From Pullichristensenella sp002068815 (GTDB lineage: Bacteria > Bacillota > Clostridia > Christensenellales > Aristaeellaceae): a stretch of 64,000 nucleotides of DNA. Of the stretch, positions 32,574 through 42,149 are shown in pieces. The DNA lies in assembly GCA_040772885.1 (NCBI GenBank), contig JAXGXF010000006.1, positions 180,181 through 244,180 on the forward strand. The letters are read 5' to 3'. Position numbers and translations under genes: made by a program. The stretch's first letter is position 1. Each line of letters opens with the position of its first letter. The notes below the pieces were generated by a model that worked only from the letters and a program-made list of their open reading frames with translations, was not told where the DNA came from and made no database searches.

Positions 32574-34246
32574 GCGGAAGGTTGCCCCGGCTCACGGGTT
32601 TCCGGGTCGATTTCTGGTTTCTGATGAAGCTGCTGATCCTCGCCGCGATGGGGCTGTTCCTCGTCTACCCGTTTTCGACGCTCATCACGCGCAGCTTCTT
32701 CTCGACGAAGGCCGAGGGCTTGACGCTCTACAACTACGCGCGCTTCTTCTCGCGGCCGTACTATGTAAATTCCTTGAAGAGCACCGCGTACGTGACGTTT
32801 TTGTCGACGGCGACCTGCACGCTCATCGGCGTTCCGCTCGCGTATTTGATGACGCGCTACAACATCTGGGGCAAGAAGATATTCTACGTGTTCATCATCA
32901 TGGCGCTGATGTCGCCGCCGTTCATCGGCGCGTACTCGTGGATACTGCTGTTCGGAAACGCGGGCTTTGTGACGAAGCTGTTCCACTCGATCGGCATCTA
33001 CGTTCCGTCGATCTACGGGAGGGCGGGCATCATACTCGTGTTCACGTTCCACCTGTACCCGTACATCTACCTGTACGTGTCGGGCGCGATGGGCTCGATC
33101 GACAGCTCGCTCGAGGAGGCGGGGGAGAACCTTGGCGCCTCGAAGCTCAGGCGGGTGTTCACGGTGACGCTGCCGGTCGTGCTGCCTTCGATCCTCGCGG
33201 GCATGGTCATGGTGTTCATGACCTCGCTCGCGGACTTCGGAACGCCGATGCTGATCGGGCAGGGGAAGCCCGACGCGGTGACGCTGCCGGTGCTCGTCTA
33301 CAACGAGTACATGAGCGAGTTGGGCGGCAACGCGAACATGGCGAGCACGCTGTCGGTCGTCATCGTCGCGTGCTCGCTCGCGATACTGTTCGTGCAGAAA
33401 TTCCTCGTCGCGCGCAGGAACTACATCATGACCGCGATGCGCCCGCCGGAGGTCGTCGTGCTGCGCGGCTTCAAGCGGCTGCTGGCGACGCTGCCGGTCG
33501 CGATCGTCGCGCTGATCGGATTGCTGCCGCAATTGACCGTCGTCGCGATGTCGTTCATCCGGGCGGACTTCACGGGCTTCCTCGGCGGGTTCACGCTCGA
33601 CAACTACAAGTCGATCATGAACCGGCTGAGCCTCAACATCACGAACACCTATCTGTTCTCGATCATCGCGATCGCGTTCATCGTCGTGCTCGGCATGCTG
33701 ATCTCCTACATACTCGTCCGCAAGCGCGGCAAGGTCGCGGGGCTGATGGACCTGCTCGTGATGTTCCCGTACGTGATCCCGGGGTCGGTCTTGGGCATCT
33801 GCCTGATCGTCGCGTTCAACCGCCCGGGGCTCCGGCTCGTCGGCACGGCGGCGATCATGATCGTCTCGTATGTGGTGCGGAAGCTCCCATACACGGTGCG
33901 CTCGGGCAGCGCCTTCCTCTACCAGACCGACCCGAGCATCGAGGAGGCGTCGATCAATTTGGGCGTGTCGCCGATGAAGACGTTCTTCACCGTCATGGCG
34001 CGGCTGATGCTGCCGGGCATACTCTCCGGCGCGATTCTGAGCTGGATCACCTGCATCAACGAATTGAGCTCGTCGATCATGCTGTACGGCGGCTCGACGT
34101 CCACCATCGCCGTCGCGATCTACCAGGACGTGATGCGCATGAACGACGCGACCGCCGCGGCGCTGGCGTCGATCCTGACGCTTTCGACGATACTGTCGCT
34201 CGCGATCTTTCTCAAGACGAGCAAAGGGAAAGTCTCGATCGTCTGA
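32567..34246 (+). CDS. ABC transporter fused permease (AfuB/FbpB-like, two six-TM halves)
   Basis: The 559-residue protein has about 12 hydrophobic segments in two homologous halves. Each half carries the cytoplasmic EAA-type coupling loop: EEAGENLGASKLRRVFTVTLP near residue 185 and EEASINLGVSPMKTFFTVMAR near residue 465. One polypeptide thus supplies both membrane domains, as in FbpB-type iron and AEP phosphonate importers. The start overlaps the ATPase stop, ensuring coupled translation. Confidence 0.93.
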   Translation: MLGGRLPRLTGFRVDFWFLMKLLILAAMGLFLVYPFSTLITRSFFSTKAEGLTLYNYARFFSRPYYVNSLKSTAYVTFLSTATCTLIGVPLAYLMTRYNIWGKKIFYVFIIMALMSPPFIGAYSWILLFGNAGFVTKLFHSIGIYVPSIYGRAGIILVFTFHLYPYIYLYVSGAMGSIDSSLEEAGENLGASKLRRVFTVTLPVVLPSILAGMVMVFMTSLADFGTPMLIGQGKPDAVTLPVLVYNEYMSELGGNANMASTLSVVIVACSLAILFVQKFLVARRNYIMTAMRPPEVVVLRGFKRLLATLPVAIVALIGLLPQLTVVAMSFIRADFTGFLGGFTLDNYKSIMNRLSLNITNTYLFSIIAIAFIVVLGMLISYILVRKRGKVAGLMDLLVMFPYVIPGSVLGICLIVAFNRPGLRLVGTAAIMIVSYVVRKLPYTVRSGSAFLYQTDPSIEEASINLGVSPMKTFFTVMARLMLPGILSGAILSWITCINELSSSIMLYGGSTSTIAVAIYQDVMRMNDATAAALASILTLSTILSLAIFLKTSKGKVSIV

Positions 34247-34257
34247 TCTCTCTCCTT

Positions 34258-34294
34258 CCGCCCGCGCCATATTTCCCGCGCGGGCGGCTTTTTA
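34258..34294 (+). terminator. Terminator of the ABC importer operon
   Basis: A perfect 10-bp stem (34258-34267 with 34278-34287) is followed by CTTTTTAT. Confidence 0.88.
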
Positions 34295-34345
34295 TGCTCA
34301 AAAATCCCTTCTCCAGAATTTAACACGCGTTTTCCCATGCGTCTA

Positions 34346-34374
34346 TTGACAAAATAGCGCGGGGATGGTACATT
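34346..34374 (+). promoter_or_regulatory. Promoter of the hrcA heat-shock operon
   Basis: TTGACA (34346-34351), a 17-bp spacer and TACATT (34369-34374) lie directly upstream of the CIRCE operator, so HrcA bound there would block initiation or early elongation. Confidence 0.85.
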
Positions 34375-34385
34375 ATGACCATCCG

Positions 34386-34412
34386 TTAGCACTCTCCATC
34401 CTTGAGTGCTAA
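34386..34412 (+). promoter_or_regulatory. CIRCE operator (HrcA binding site)
   Basis: TTAGCACTC, 9 bp, GAGTGCTAA: a perfect match to the CIRCE inverted repeat. It lies between the promoter and hrcA, implying autoregulation and repression of grpE-dnaK-dnaJ at normal temperature. Confidence 0.98.
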
Positions 34413-34435
34413 CAGCGGCGAAAGGGGGGGTGGTC

Positions 34436-35455
34436 ATGGGTCTGGACGAGCGCAAGTTTCTGATCCTGCAGGCGATCATCGACGACTACATCACCACCGC
34501 CATGCCCGTCGGCTCGCGGACGATCTCGCGCAAGGCCGGGGTCGGCTTCTCGCCCGCGACGATACGCAACGAGATGAGCGACTTGGAGGAGCTCGGCTAC
34601 CTCGCGCAGCCGCACACCTCCGCGGGGCGGATACCGTCCTACAAGGCGTACCGGCTGTACGTCGACAAGCTGCTCAAGGCCTACCAGCTCTCCAACGACG
34701 AGTGCCAGAGGATCGCCGAGCACATGGAGACGCGCTCGCGGCAGGTCGAGGCCGTCATCCGCCGCGCGGCGCGGGTGCTCTCGGACGCGACGAAGTACAC
34801 CTCGGTCGTCGTCGTGCCGCATATAGGGTCTTTGCGCATACGCCACGTGCAGATCGTGCCGGTTTCCGAGGGCGTCGCGATGCTCGTGATCGTAACCACC
34901 GCGGGCATCGTCAAGGACGCGGTCATCCACATTCCGGAGGGGCTGACGGCGGACCACCTGTACGGCATCTCCCGGATGCTGACCGAGCAGCTCGCCGACA
35001 AGCCGATCGAGTCCGTCCGGCAGATCTTCGCGGAGATGATCCGCGATATGGGGCAGAACCGCAAGCTCCTCGCGGACGCGATGCGCGTCATCGAGGAGAA
35101 CATCGCCTCCGTCGACGACCGCGACGTCTACGTCGGCGGCAGCGCGAACCTTCTGAGCTACCCGGAGTACGCGGACGTCGCGAAGGCGAAGAATTTTCTG
35201 GCGGTCCTCGAGTCGCGCGAGATGCTTCGGAAGCTGATGGGCAGCGGGGGCGTCGAGATATCGATCCGCATAGGCCCCGAGAACGAGCTACCCGAGCTCT
35301 CGGACTGCTCGATCGTGACCGCCAGCTACCGGATGGGCGACCAGTCGACGGGGACCCTGGGCATCATCGGCCCGACCCGCATGGATTACAGCCGCGTGAT
35401 CACGGTGCTGCATTTTATGGGCAATGCGATCAGCCAGCTGCTTTCGGAAAAATAG
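34436..35455 (+). CDS. hrcA: Heat-inducible transcription repressor HrcA
   Basis: The ATG at 34436 gives 339 residues; an in-frame TTG at 34406 inside the CIRCE element is rejected. An N-terminal winged helix (about 1-75, with SRTISRKAGVGFSPATIRNE) is followed by a GAF-like dimerisation and regulatory region. It represses the operon by binding CIRCE and depends on GroEL in characterised species. It is the first gene of hrcA-grpE-dnaK-dnaJ. Confidence 0.97.
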   Translation: MGLDERKFLILQAIIDDYITTAMPVGSRTISRKAGVGFSPATIRNEMSDLEELGYLAQPHTSAGRIPSYKAYRLYVDKLLKAYQLSNDECQRIAEHMETRSRQVEAVIRRAARVLSDATKYTSVVVVPHIGSLRIRHVQIVPVSEGVAMLVIVTTAGIVKDAVIHIPEGLTADHLYGISRMLTEQLADKPIESVRQIFAEMIRDMGQNRKLLADAMRVIEENIASVDDRDVYVGGSANLLSYPEYADVAKAKNFLAVLESREMLRKLMGSGGVEISIRIGPENELPELSDCSIVTASYRMGDQSTGTLGIIGPTRMDYSRVITVLHFMGNAISQLLSEK

Positions 35456-35464
35456 GAGGACGAC

Positions 35465-36019
35465 ATGAAGAAAAAGGACAGGAATCTCGAGACGCCGGAA
35501 AACGGCGAGCAGCTTGAAAAATCCGTCGAGGAGGAGGTCTGCCCGGAGTCGGAGGGCAAGGAGGCCTGCATAGAGGAATGGCGCGAGGCGCTTGAGCAGG
35601 CGGTCTGCCAGCGCGACGAGTACCTCGACTGCCTTCGGCGCACGCAGGCGGACTTTCAGAACTTCCGTCGCAGGAATCAGGCGGCGCGCGCGGACGGGTA
35701 CGACGACGGCGCGCGGGAGGTGCTCGCCGAGATGATCCCGGTGCTCGACAACCTCGAGCGCGCGGTCAAGGCCGCGACGGAGGAAGGCCCGCTGCTCGAA
35801 GGCGTCCGGATGACGCTCTGCCAGCTCTTCGAGGCGATGAAGAAGTTCGGGCTCGAGGAACTGCCCGCCGAGGGCCAGGTGTTCGACCCGGAGCTCCACC
35901 ACGCGGTCCTGAAGGAGCACACCGACGACCCCGGCAAGGTGATCGAGGTTCTGCAGAAGGGCTATCGCGTCAAGGACCGGATCGTCCGCTACGCGATGGT
36001 CAAGGTCTCGGTCGAATAA
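35465..36019 (+). CDS. grpE: Nucleotide exchange factor GrpE
   Basis: The 184-residue protein has an acidic, low-complexity N-terminus, a long coiled-coil helix (about 35-95, with DFQNFRRRNQ) and a C-terminal beta domain (about 125-184, VFDPELHHAV). It exchanges ADP for ATP on DnaK. It lies 9 nt after hrcA with its own AGGAGG site. Confidence 0.96.
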   Translation: MKKKDRNLETPENGEQLEKSVEEEVCPESEGKEACIEEWREALEQAVCQRDEYLDCLRRTQADFQNFRRRNQAARADGYDDGAREVLAEMIPVLDNLERAVKAATEEGPLLEGVRMTLCQLFEAMKKFGLEELPAEGQVFDPELHHAVLKEHTDDPGKVIEVLQKGYRVKDRIVRYAMVKVSVE

Positions 36020-36068
36020 AGAAAAAGACAACGACAACACCGGTCGCACGATTATAGGAGGAACAGCA

Positions 36069-37916
36069 ATGAGCAAGATTATCGGCATCGACCTTGGCAC
36101 GACCAATTCCTGCGTCGCCGTGATGGAGGGCGGCGAACCCACGGTCATCGCGAACGCCGAGGGCGCGCGCACGACCTCGTCCGTCGTCGCGTTCGCGAAG
36201 AACGGCGAGCGGCTCGTCGGCCAGGTCGCGAAGCGGCAGGCCGTCACGAACCCGGAGCGCACGGTCATCTCCATCAAGCGCCGCATGGGCGAGGACTTCA
36301 AGATCAACATCGACGGCAAGAGCTATACGCCGCCGGAGATCTCCGCGATGATCCTCCAGAAGCTGAAGGCGGACGCCGAGAGCTATCTGGGCGAGAAGGT
36401 CGAGCGCGCGGTCATCACCGTGCCCGCGTACTTCTCCGACGCGCAGCGCCAGGCGACGAAGGACGCCGGCCGCATCGCGGGCCTCGAGGTCGAGCGCATC
36501 ATCAACGAGCCGACCGCGGCGGCGCTCGCGTACGGGCTCGACAAGGGGAGCGCGCACAAGATACTCGTCTATGACCTTGGCGGCGGCACGTTCGACGTTT
36601 CGCTGATGGAGGTCGGCGACGGCGTGTTCGAGGTGCTCGCGACCGGCGGCGACACGCATCTGGGCGGCGACGACTTCGACAACCGCCTGATCGACTACAT
36701 CGCCTCCGAGTTCCAGAAGGAGAACGGCATAGACCTGCGCCGCGACAGGATGGCGCTGCAGAGGCTCAAGGAGGCCGCCGAGAAGGCGAAGATCGAGCTC
36801 TCGGGCCTGATGAGCGTCAACGTCAACCTGCCGTTCATCACCGCGGACGCGACGGGGCCGAAGCATCTGGACATCACCGTCTCGCGCGCGAAGTTCAACG
36901 AGCTGACCGCCGACCTCGTCGAAAAGACGATCGGCCCGCTCAATCAGGCGATGCGCGACGCCGGCGTCTCGAACAAGGACATCGACAAGGTGATCCTGGT
37001 CGGCGGCTCGACCCGCATCCCGGCGGTGCAGGAGGCCGTGCAGCGCGTGACCGGCAAGGAGCCCTACAAGGGCATCAACCCCGACGAGTGCGTCGCGATC
37101 GGCGCCGCGATCCAGGCGGGCGTATTGGGCGGCGACGTCAAGGACATCGTGCTGCTCGACGTGACCCCGCTGTCCCTGGGCATCGAGACGATGGGCGGCG
37201 TGTTCACGAAGCTCATCGATAGGAACACCACGATCCCGGTCAAGCAGACGCAGATCTTCTCCACCGCGGCGGACGGCCAGACCTCGGTCGACGTGCACGT
37301 GTTGCAGGGCGAGCGCGAGATGGCCGCGTACAACAAGACGCTCGGCCGCTTCCAGCTCTCCGGCATCGCGCCCGCGCCGCGCGGCGTCCCGCAGATCGAG
37401 GTGACGTTCGACATCGACGCGAACGGCATCGTGCACGTGTCCGCGAAGGACCTCGGCACCGGCAAGGAGCAGTCGATCGCGATCACGGCGTCGTCGAACA
37501 TGTCCGAGGACGAGATCAAGAAGGCCGTGCGCGAGGCGGAGCAATTCGCTGCCGAGGACAAGAAGAAGAAGGAAGAGGTCGAGACGCTCAACCACGCCGA
37601 CCAGCTGATCTACCAGACCGAGCGCACCGTGAAGGAGCTCGAGGGCAAGCTCGATCCCGCCGACCGGGCGACGATCGAGGACGAGCTTTCGAAGTTCAAG
37701 AAGGTCCGCGAGGGCGGCAGGGCCGGCGAGATCAAGCCCGCGATGGACGCGTTCTCCGAAAAGACCTACGCGATCTTCGGAAAGGTCTATCAGAAAACCG
37801 GCGGCGGCCCGGGCGACGCGGGCGGACCGGGTTCCGGCAATGCCGGCGGCGGCTATACCGCGGGGCCGCAGAGCGACGACGGCACCGTCGAGAGCGACTT
37901 CACCGACAACAAATAA
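36069..37916 (+). CDS. dnaK: Molecular chaperone DnaK (Hsp70)
   Basis: The 615-residue protein has the N-terminal phosphate loop GIDLGTTNSCVAV, DLGGGTFDVS and GGSTRIPAVQ in the nucleotide-binding domain (1-360). The substrate-binding domain (about 365-510) and helical lid follow. The Gly-rich C-terminal tail ends in a short acidic stretch. It lacks the roughly 24-residue insertion found in Gram-negative DnaK, as expected for Bacillota. TAGGAGG precedes the ATG. Confidence 0.98.
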   Translation: MSKIIGIDLGTTNSCVAVMEGGEPTVIANAEGARTTSSVVAFAKNGERLVGQVAKRQAVTNPERTVISIKRRMGEDFKINIDGKSYTPPEISAMILQKLKADAESYLGEKVERAVITVPAYFSDAQRQATKDAGRIAGLEVERIINEPTAAALAYGLDKGSAHKILVYDLGGGTFDVSLMEVGDGVFEVLATGGDTHLGGDDFDNRLIDYIASEFQKENGIDLRRDRMALQRLKEAAEKAKIELSGLMSVNVNLPFITADATGPKHLDITVSRAKFNELTADLVEKTIGPLNQAMRDAGVSNKDIDKVILVGGSTRIPAVQEAVQRVTGKEPYKGINPDECVAIGAAIQAGVLGGDVKDIVLLDVTPLSLGIETMGGVFTKLIDRNTTIPVKQTQIFSTAADGQTSVDVHVLQGEREMAAYNKTLGRFQLSGIAPAPRGVPQIEVTFDIDANGIVHVSAKDLGTGKEQSIAITASSNMSEDEIKKAVREAEQFAAEDKKKKEEVETLNHADQLIYQTERTVKELEGKLDPADRATIEDELSKFKKVREGGRAGEIKPAMDAFSEKTYAIFGKVYQKTGGGPGDAGGPGSGNAGGGYTAGPQSDDGTVESDFTDNK

Positions 37917-38020
37917 GCGGCTCCATCGTTGGCCGATTTCGCGGGCAGAGGGCGGGATTTCCGAAGCGCAGGGGCTTGGGGAACCCGCCCGACGCCCGCA
38001 GGGGGAAGATCGATCTCGCG

Positions 38021-38086
38021 CCGAAGCGGATGTTTCGCTTCGGGGCGTTCACATAAAGCACCTCCCGGGGTTCGCTCCGGGAGGTG
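38021..38086 (+). other. Two tandem hairpins in the dnaK-dnaJ intergenic region
   Basis: An 8-bp hairpin (38021-38028 with 38036-38043) is followed by a 10-bp perfect hairpin (38059-38068 with 38077-38086). No T tract follows, so they are not standard terminators. They may modulate the dnaK:dnaJ ratio by processing, mRNA stabilisation or partial attenuation. The 190-nt gap otherwise holds no gene. Confidence 0.6.
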
Positions 38087-38106
38087 GATAGAGGGAGGGG
38101 AAACCC

Positions 38107-39261
38107 TTGGCAAAACGCGACTATTACGAAGTGCTCGGCGTCGAGCGCACGGCGGACGACGCGGCGATCAAGCGCGCCTACCGGCAGCTCGCGAAGAAGC
38201 TGCACCCGGACGTCAACCCGGGCGACAAGGAGGCCGAGGAGAAGTTCAAGGAGGTCAACGAGGCCTATCAGGTGCTCTCCGACCCGAAAAAGCGCGCGAA
38301 TTACGATCGCTTCGGCCACGAGCAGCCGGGAACCCCCGGCAGCGGCGGCTACGGCGATTTTTCGGGCTTCGGCGGCGGCGGGTTCGGCGGGTTCGACGTC
38401 GAGGACATCTTCTCGTCGTTCTTCGGCGGCGGGTTCGGCGGCGGTTCCCGGCGCGAGACCGGCCCGGTGCCCGGCGCGGATCTGCGCTACGACATCACGA
38501 TCACGTTCGAGGAGGCGGCCAAGGGCTGCGAGAAGCAGATCAACCTCGTGCGCGACGACATCTGCGACGCCTGCCACGGCTCCGGCGCGAAGCCCGGCAC
38601 GAACCCCGAGACCTGCAAGACCTGCGGCGGCCAGGGGCAGGTCCGCACGACCTCGAACACGCCGTTCGGCACGATCCAGAACGTGCGCACCTGCCCGAAC
38701 TGCAAGGGCAGCGGCAAGGTCGTGACCGATGCCTGCGCAAAGTGCGGCGGGCGCGGCAAGGTGCGCGCCTCGAAGCGGCGTACGGTCCGCATCCCGGCGG
38801 GCATCGACAACGGCCAGGTCGTGACCATCCGCGGCCAGGGCGAGCCGGGCGAGCGCGGCGGCGAGGCGGGCGACCTCTTGATCGTCGTGACCGTCAAGCC
38901 CCACAAGCTGTTTAAGCGCCAGAACTACGATCTGTACCTCGACCTTCCGCTTACATTCACGCAGGCGGCGCTCGGAACCGAGGCCGACGTGCCGACGCTC
39001 GACAAGCCGGTCAAGTTCGCGTTTCCCGAGGGCACGCAGCCCGGCCAGACGTTCCGCATGCGCGGGCAGGGCATACAATCGCTTCGCGGCGGCGCGAAGG
39101 GCGACCTGTTTGTGACGGTCTCCGTCGAGATTCCCAAGCGCCTGACCGACAAGCAAAAGGAAATCCTCCGCCAGTTCGACGGCACGGTGACCGGCCAGGA
39201 GTACGAGCAGAAGAAGTCGTTCTTTGACCGCGTCAAGGACGCATTCGGAGGAAATTCGTGA
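38107..39261 (+). CDS. dnaJ: Chaperone DnaJ (Hsp40)
   Basis: The 384-residue protein starts with TTG at 38107, preceded by GGGAGGGG. The J domain (about 1-70) carries HPD in KLHPDVNPGD. A Gly/Phe-rich region, four CxxCxGxG zinc motifs (CDACHGSG, CKTCGGQG, CPNCKGSG, CAKCGGRG) and the C-terminal substrate-binding domains follow. It stimulates DnaK ATPase and presents substrates. The last gene of the classical heat-shock set, it overlaps prmA by 4 nt. Confidence 0.97.
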   Translation: MAKRDYYEVLGVERTADDAAIKRAYRQLAKKLHPDVNPGDKEAEEKFKEVNEAYQVLSDPKKRANYDRFGHEQPGTPGSGGYGDFSGFGGGGFGGFDVEDIFSSFFGGGFGGGSRRETGPVPGADLRYDITITFEEAAKGCEKQINLVRDDICDACHGSGAKPGTNPETCKTCGGQGQVRTTSNTPFGTIQNVRTCPNCKGSGKVVTDACAKCGGRGKVRASKRRTVRIPAGIDNGQVVTIRGQGEPGERGGEAGDLLIVVTVKPHKLFKRQNYDLYLDLPLTFTQAALGTEADVPTLDKPVKFAFPEGTQPGQTFRMRGQGIQSLRGGAKGDLFVTVSVEIPKRLTDKQKEILRQFDGTVTGQEYEQKKSFFDRVKDAFGGNS

Positions 39262-40205
39262 TGCGGTGGATGGAAGTGACGGTCTTGACGACGACCCCGG
39301 GCTCGGAGATGGTCTCGGGCATTTTGCTGAACGCCGGGAGCGCGGGCACGATGATCGAGGACAAAAACGACGTCGCCCTGAACCAGCGCCCCGAGGGCCG
39401 GTGGGGCATCATCGACGAGGCGATCGCCGAGCGGATCGGCGACGACGTGAAGGTCACCGGCTATTACCCGCAAGACGACCGGCTTCCGGCGGCGCTGGAA
39501 ACGATCCGCGCGGGCGTCGAATCGCTCCGGGATATGGAGCTGCCCATGGACCTCGGCAAGCTCGAAATCCGGACGCACGGAATCGACGAGGAGGACTGGG
39601 CCGAGAGCTGGAAGAAGGACTTCCGGCCGATCCGGCTGGGGGAGCGCATCGTCGTTAAGCCGACGTGGGCCCCGCATGCAGCGCGGCCGGGCGATTTGGT
39701 CATCGAGCTCGACCCCGGCATGGCGTTCGGCACCGGCACGCACGAGACGACCGGCATGTGCGTCCGGCTCGTCGAGGAGCGCGTGAAGCCCGGCATGAAG
39801 GTCATCGACATCGGCACCGGCACCGGCATACTCGCGATCGCCGCGGCGCTCGTGGGCGCGCGCGACGTGCTCGCGATCGACCTCGACCCCGTCGCCGTGC
39901 GCGTCGCGCGGGAAAACATCGAGAACAACGGCCTGTCGCATATCGTCCGCGCGCGCGAGGGCGACCTGCTCGAGCATGTCGAGGAGGCCGCCGACGTCGT
40001 CGTCGCGAACATCATCGCCGACGTGATCGTTCAGCTCTGCGGCCCGGTCGCGCGCCACATCGTCCCCGGCGGGGCGTTCATCTGCTCGGGCATCGCGCGC
40101 GAGAGGAAGGGCGAGGTCGTGTCCGCGCTCGAGGCCGCGGGCTATCGCGCGCTCGAAATCCTCGACGACGGCGAGTGGACGGCCATCGCCGCGATCCGCC
40201 CGTGA
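39258..40205 (+). CDS. prmA: Ribosomal protein L11 methyltransferase PrmA
   Basis: The SAM-dependent enzyme trimethylates ribosomal protein uL11. Motifs include FGTGTHETT and VIDIGTGTGILAIAA in the catalytic domain (about 120-315). The start is GTG at 39258 (4-nt overlap with dnaJ) or ATG at 39261; the upstream GGAGG fits both. The dnaJ-prmA-rsmE-mtaB order is conserved in Bacillota. Confidence 0.95.
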   Translation: MMRWMEVTVLTTTPGSEMVSGILLNAGSAGTMIEDKNDVALNQRPEGRWGIIDEAIAERIGDDVKVTGYYPQDDRLPAALETIRAGVESLRDMELPMDLGKLEIRTHGIDEEDWAESWKKDFRPIRLGERIVVKPTWAPHAARPGDLVIELDPGMAFGTGTHETTGMCVRLVEERVKPGMKVIDIGTGTGILAIAAALVGARDVLAIDLDPVAVRVARENIENNGLSHIVRAREGDLLEHVEEAADVVVANIIADVIVQLCGPVARHIVPGGAFICSGIARERKGEVVSALEAAGYRALEILDDGEWTAIAAIRP

Positions 40206-40864
40206 ACGCGTTCTACGTCGAGGGCGGCAGGCTCTCGAAGGAGGACGAAATGCACGCGCGCCGCGTGCTCCGGCTCTCCCCGGGCGACCGAATCGTCGCG
40301 ATGGACGGGGAGGGCGGCCGCTTTTTGGCGGAACTGAAAGAGGGAGGCGCGGTCGAACTCCTCGAACCGCTGCCTTCGAACGAGCCGCCGGTCGCGCTGA
40401 CGGTCTATCAGGGCGTCCCGAAGGCGGACAAGCTCGAGTTCCTCGCGCAGAAGCTGACGGAGTTGGGCGTCATGCGCCTGGTTCCGGTTTCGATGGAGCG
40501 GTCGGTCAAGAAGATCGAGAGGGTCGACCGGCTGCGGAAGATCGCGCGCGAGGCCGCGAAGCAGTGCGGGCGCGGCATGCCGATGGCGATTTCGGAGCCG
40601 CTCCCGTGGAGGGACGCGCTCGCCGACATGAAAAAACGTTCGCTGCTCATAGCCCCCTGGGAGGAGGCGACCGAGGGCAGGTTGCTCGGCCTTCCGCGCG
40701 CGAACGACATCGGGCTTCTGATCGGCCCGGAGGGGGGCATGTCCGCGAAGGAGATTCAGGAGTCCGGCGCGAGGACCGTCACGCTCGGCCCGCGGATACT
40801 GCGCACGGAGACGGCCGCGGTCGCCGCCGCCGCCGTTCTGATGGCCGCGATGGGAGACCTATGA
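40202..40864 (+). CDS. rsmE: 16S rRNA m3U1498 methyltransferase RsmE
   Basis: Translation from GTG 40202 (overlapping prmA by 4 nt) gives 220 residues, slightly shorter than the usual 240 or so. The N-terminal PUA-like region (1-70) precedes a SPOUT trefoil-knot domain with LLIGPEGGMSAKE and LGPRILRTETA, which bind SAM. It modifies U1498 of 16S rRNA. Confidence 0.94.
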   Translation: MNAFYVEGGRLSKEDEMHARRVLRLSPGDRIVAMDGEGGRFLAELKEGGAVELLEPLPSNEPPVALTVYQGVPKADKLEFLAQKLTELGVMRLVPVSMERSVKKIERVDRLRKIAREAAKQCGRGMPMAISEPLPWRDALADMKKRSLLIAPWEEATEGRLLGLPRANDIGLLIGPEGGMSAKEIQESGARTVTLGPRILRTETAAVAAAAVLMAAMGDL

Positions 40865-42144
40865 AGACGATCGCCTTTCACACGCTGGGCTGCAAGGTCA
40901 ACCAATACGACACCGAGGCGATGCGCGAGCTGTTCGAGCGCGCCGGCTGGACCGAGGTCGCGCCGGGCGCGGACGCGGACGCGGTGCTCGTCAACACCTG
41001 CACGGTGACCGGAACCGGCGACCAGAAATCGCATAAATTGATTCGGCGCATCGCGCGCGAACACCCGCATGCGCAGATCGTCGTCTCCGGCTGTCTCGCG
41101 CAGCGGGAGGCGGAGGGCGTGCTTCAGATGGACAACGTCCGGCTCGTGCTCGGCACGCAGCGGCGGGCCGAGGTCGTCGAGCTGTTCGAGCGCGCGCTGA
41201 TCGAGGGGAAGCTGAACGCCGTTTCCGCTTTAAAAGACGCCGCGTTCGAGCCGCTGTCCGTCGCCCGGCACGAGGGCCGCGCGCGGGCGACCATGAAGAT
41301 TCAGGAGGGCTGCGACCGCAACTGCGCGTACTGCATCATCCCGAGCGTCCGCGGCCCGGTGCGCTCGATGCCGCTCGAGGCCGTCGCGGAGGAGGCGAAG
41401 CGGCTCGCTGCAGCCGGCTATCTCGAGATCGTGCTGACCGGCATACACCTCGCGAGCTACGGCCGCGGCACGGGGCGCGCGCTGATCGACGCGGTCGAGG
41501 CGGTCGCGGAGCACGTGCCGCGCGTGCGGCTCGGGTCGCTCGAGCCGCTGATCGTGACCGACGAATTCGCCGAAAGGATCGCGGCCGTCCCCGCCGTCAT
41601 GCCGCAGTTTCACCTGTCCCTGCAGAGCGGCTCGGCGGGCGTGCTCCAAAGGATGCGCCGCGCCTACACGAAGGAGCAATACATGCGCTCGGTCGAGCGA
41701 CTGCGCGATTCCCTCCCCGGCTGCGCGATCACGACCGACATCCTGACCGGCTTCCCCGGCGAGACGGATGCCGAGGCCCGAGAGACGCTCGACTTCGTCC
41801 GCGACTGCGCGTTCGCGCGAATCCACGTCTTTCCATATTCGCGGCGCAAAGGAACCGCCGCCGACCGGATGGAGGGCCAGATTCCGGAGGAAATCAAGCG
41901 TTTTCGCGCGCGGGAACTTCTCGAGCTTGGGAACAAATTGGAGGAGGCGTTCGTCGAAAAGCTGACGGGCACCGTTCAGGAGGTTCTGTTCGAGCGGCCC
42001 GCGGGCGGCGCCGCCGCGGAGGGGTACACCGGCCAGTACGTTCGCGTCGTCGCCGGGGCCCGGCCGGGCGAGATCCGATCGGTCCGAATCCTCCGGAGCG
42101 AGGGGACGCTCGCCTTCGGAGAGGTCACGCAGGATGGGAGGTGA
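40861..42144 (+). CDS. mtaB: tRNA t6A37 methylthiotransferase MtaB
   Basis: The 427-residue radical-SAM enzyme converts t6A37 to ms2t6A37 in ANN-decoding tRNAs. The N-terminal MTTase domain carries LGCKVNQYD and NTCTV cysteines for one Fe-S cluster. The radical-SAM motif CDRNCAYC binds the second, and a C-terminal TRAM-like region follows. It starts within the rsmE stop (ATGA). Confidence 0.95.
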   Translation: MKTIAFHTLGCKVNQYDTEAMRELFERAGWTEVAPGADADAVLVNTCTVTGTGDQKSHKLIRRIAREHPHAQIVVSGCLAQREAEGVLQMDNVRLVLGTQRRAEVVELFERALIEGKLNAVSALKDAAFEPLSVARHEGRARATMKIQEGCDRNCAYCIIPSVRGPVRSMPLEAVAEEAKRLAAAGYLEIVLTGIHLASYGRGTGRALIDAVEAVAEHVPRVRLGSLEPLIVTDEFAERIAAVPAVMPQFHLSLQSGSAGVLQRMRRAYTKEQYMRSVERLRDSLPGCAITTDILTGFPGETDAEARETLDFVRDCAFARIHVFPYSRRKGTAADRMEGQIPEEIKRFRARELLELGNKLEEAFVEKLTGTVQEVLFERPAGGAAAEGYTGQYVRVVAGARPGEIRSVRILRSEGTLAFGEVTQDGR

Positions 42145-42149
42145 ACCCA

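Noticed and set aside
37917..38106. Terminator between dnaK and dnaJ
   Set aside because: The hairpins lack T tracts, and dnaJ has a good ribosome site but no evident promoter of its own, so read-through is more likely.
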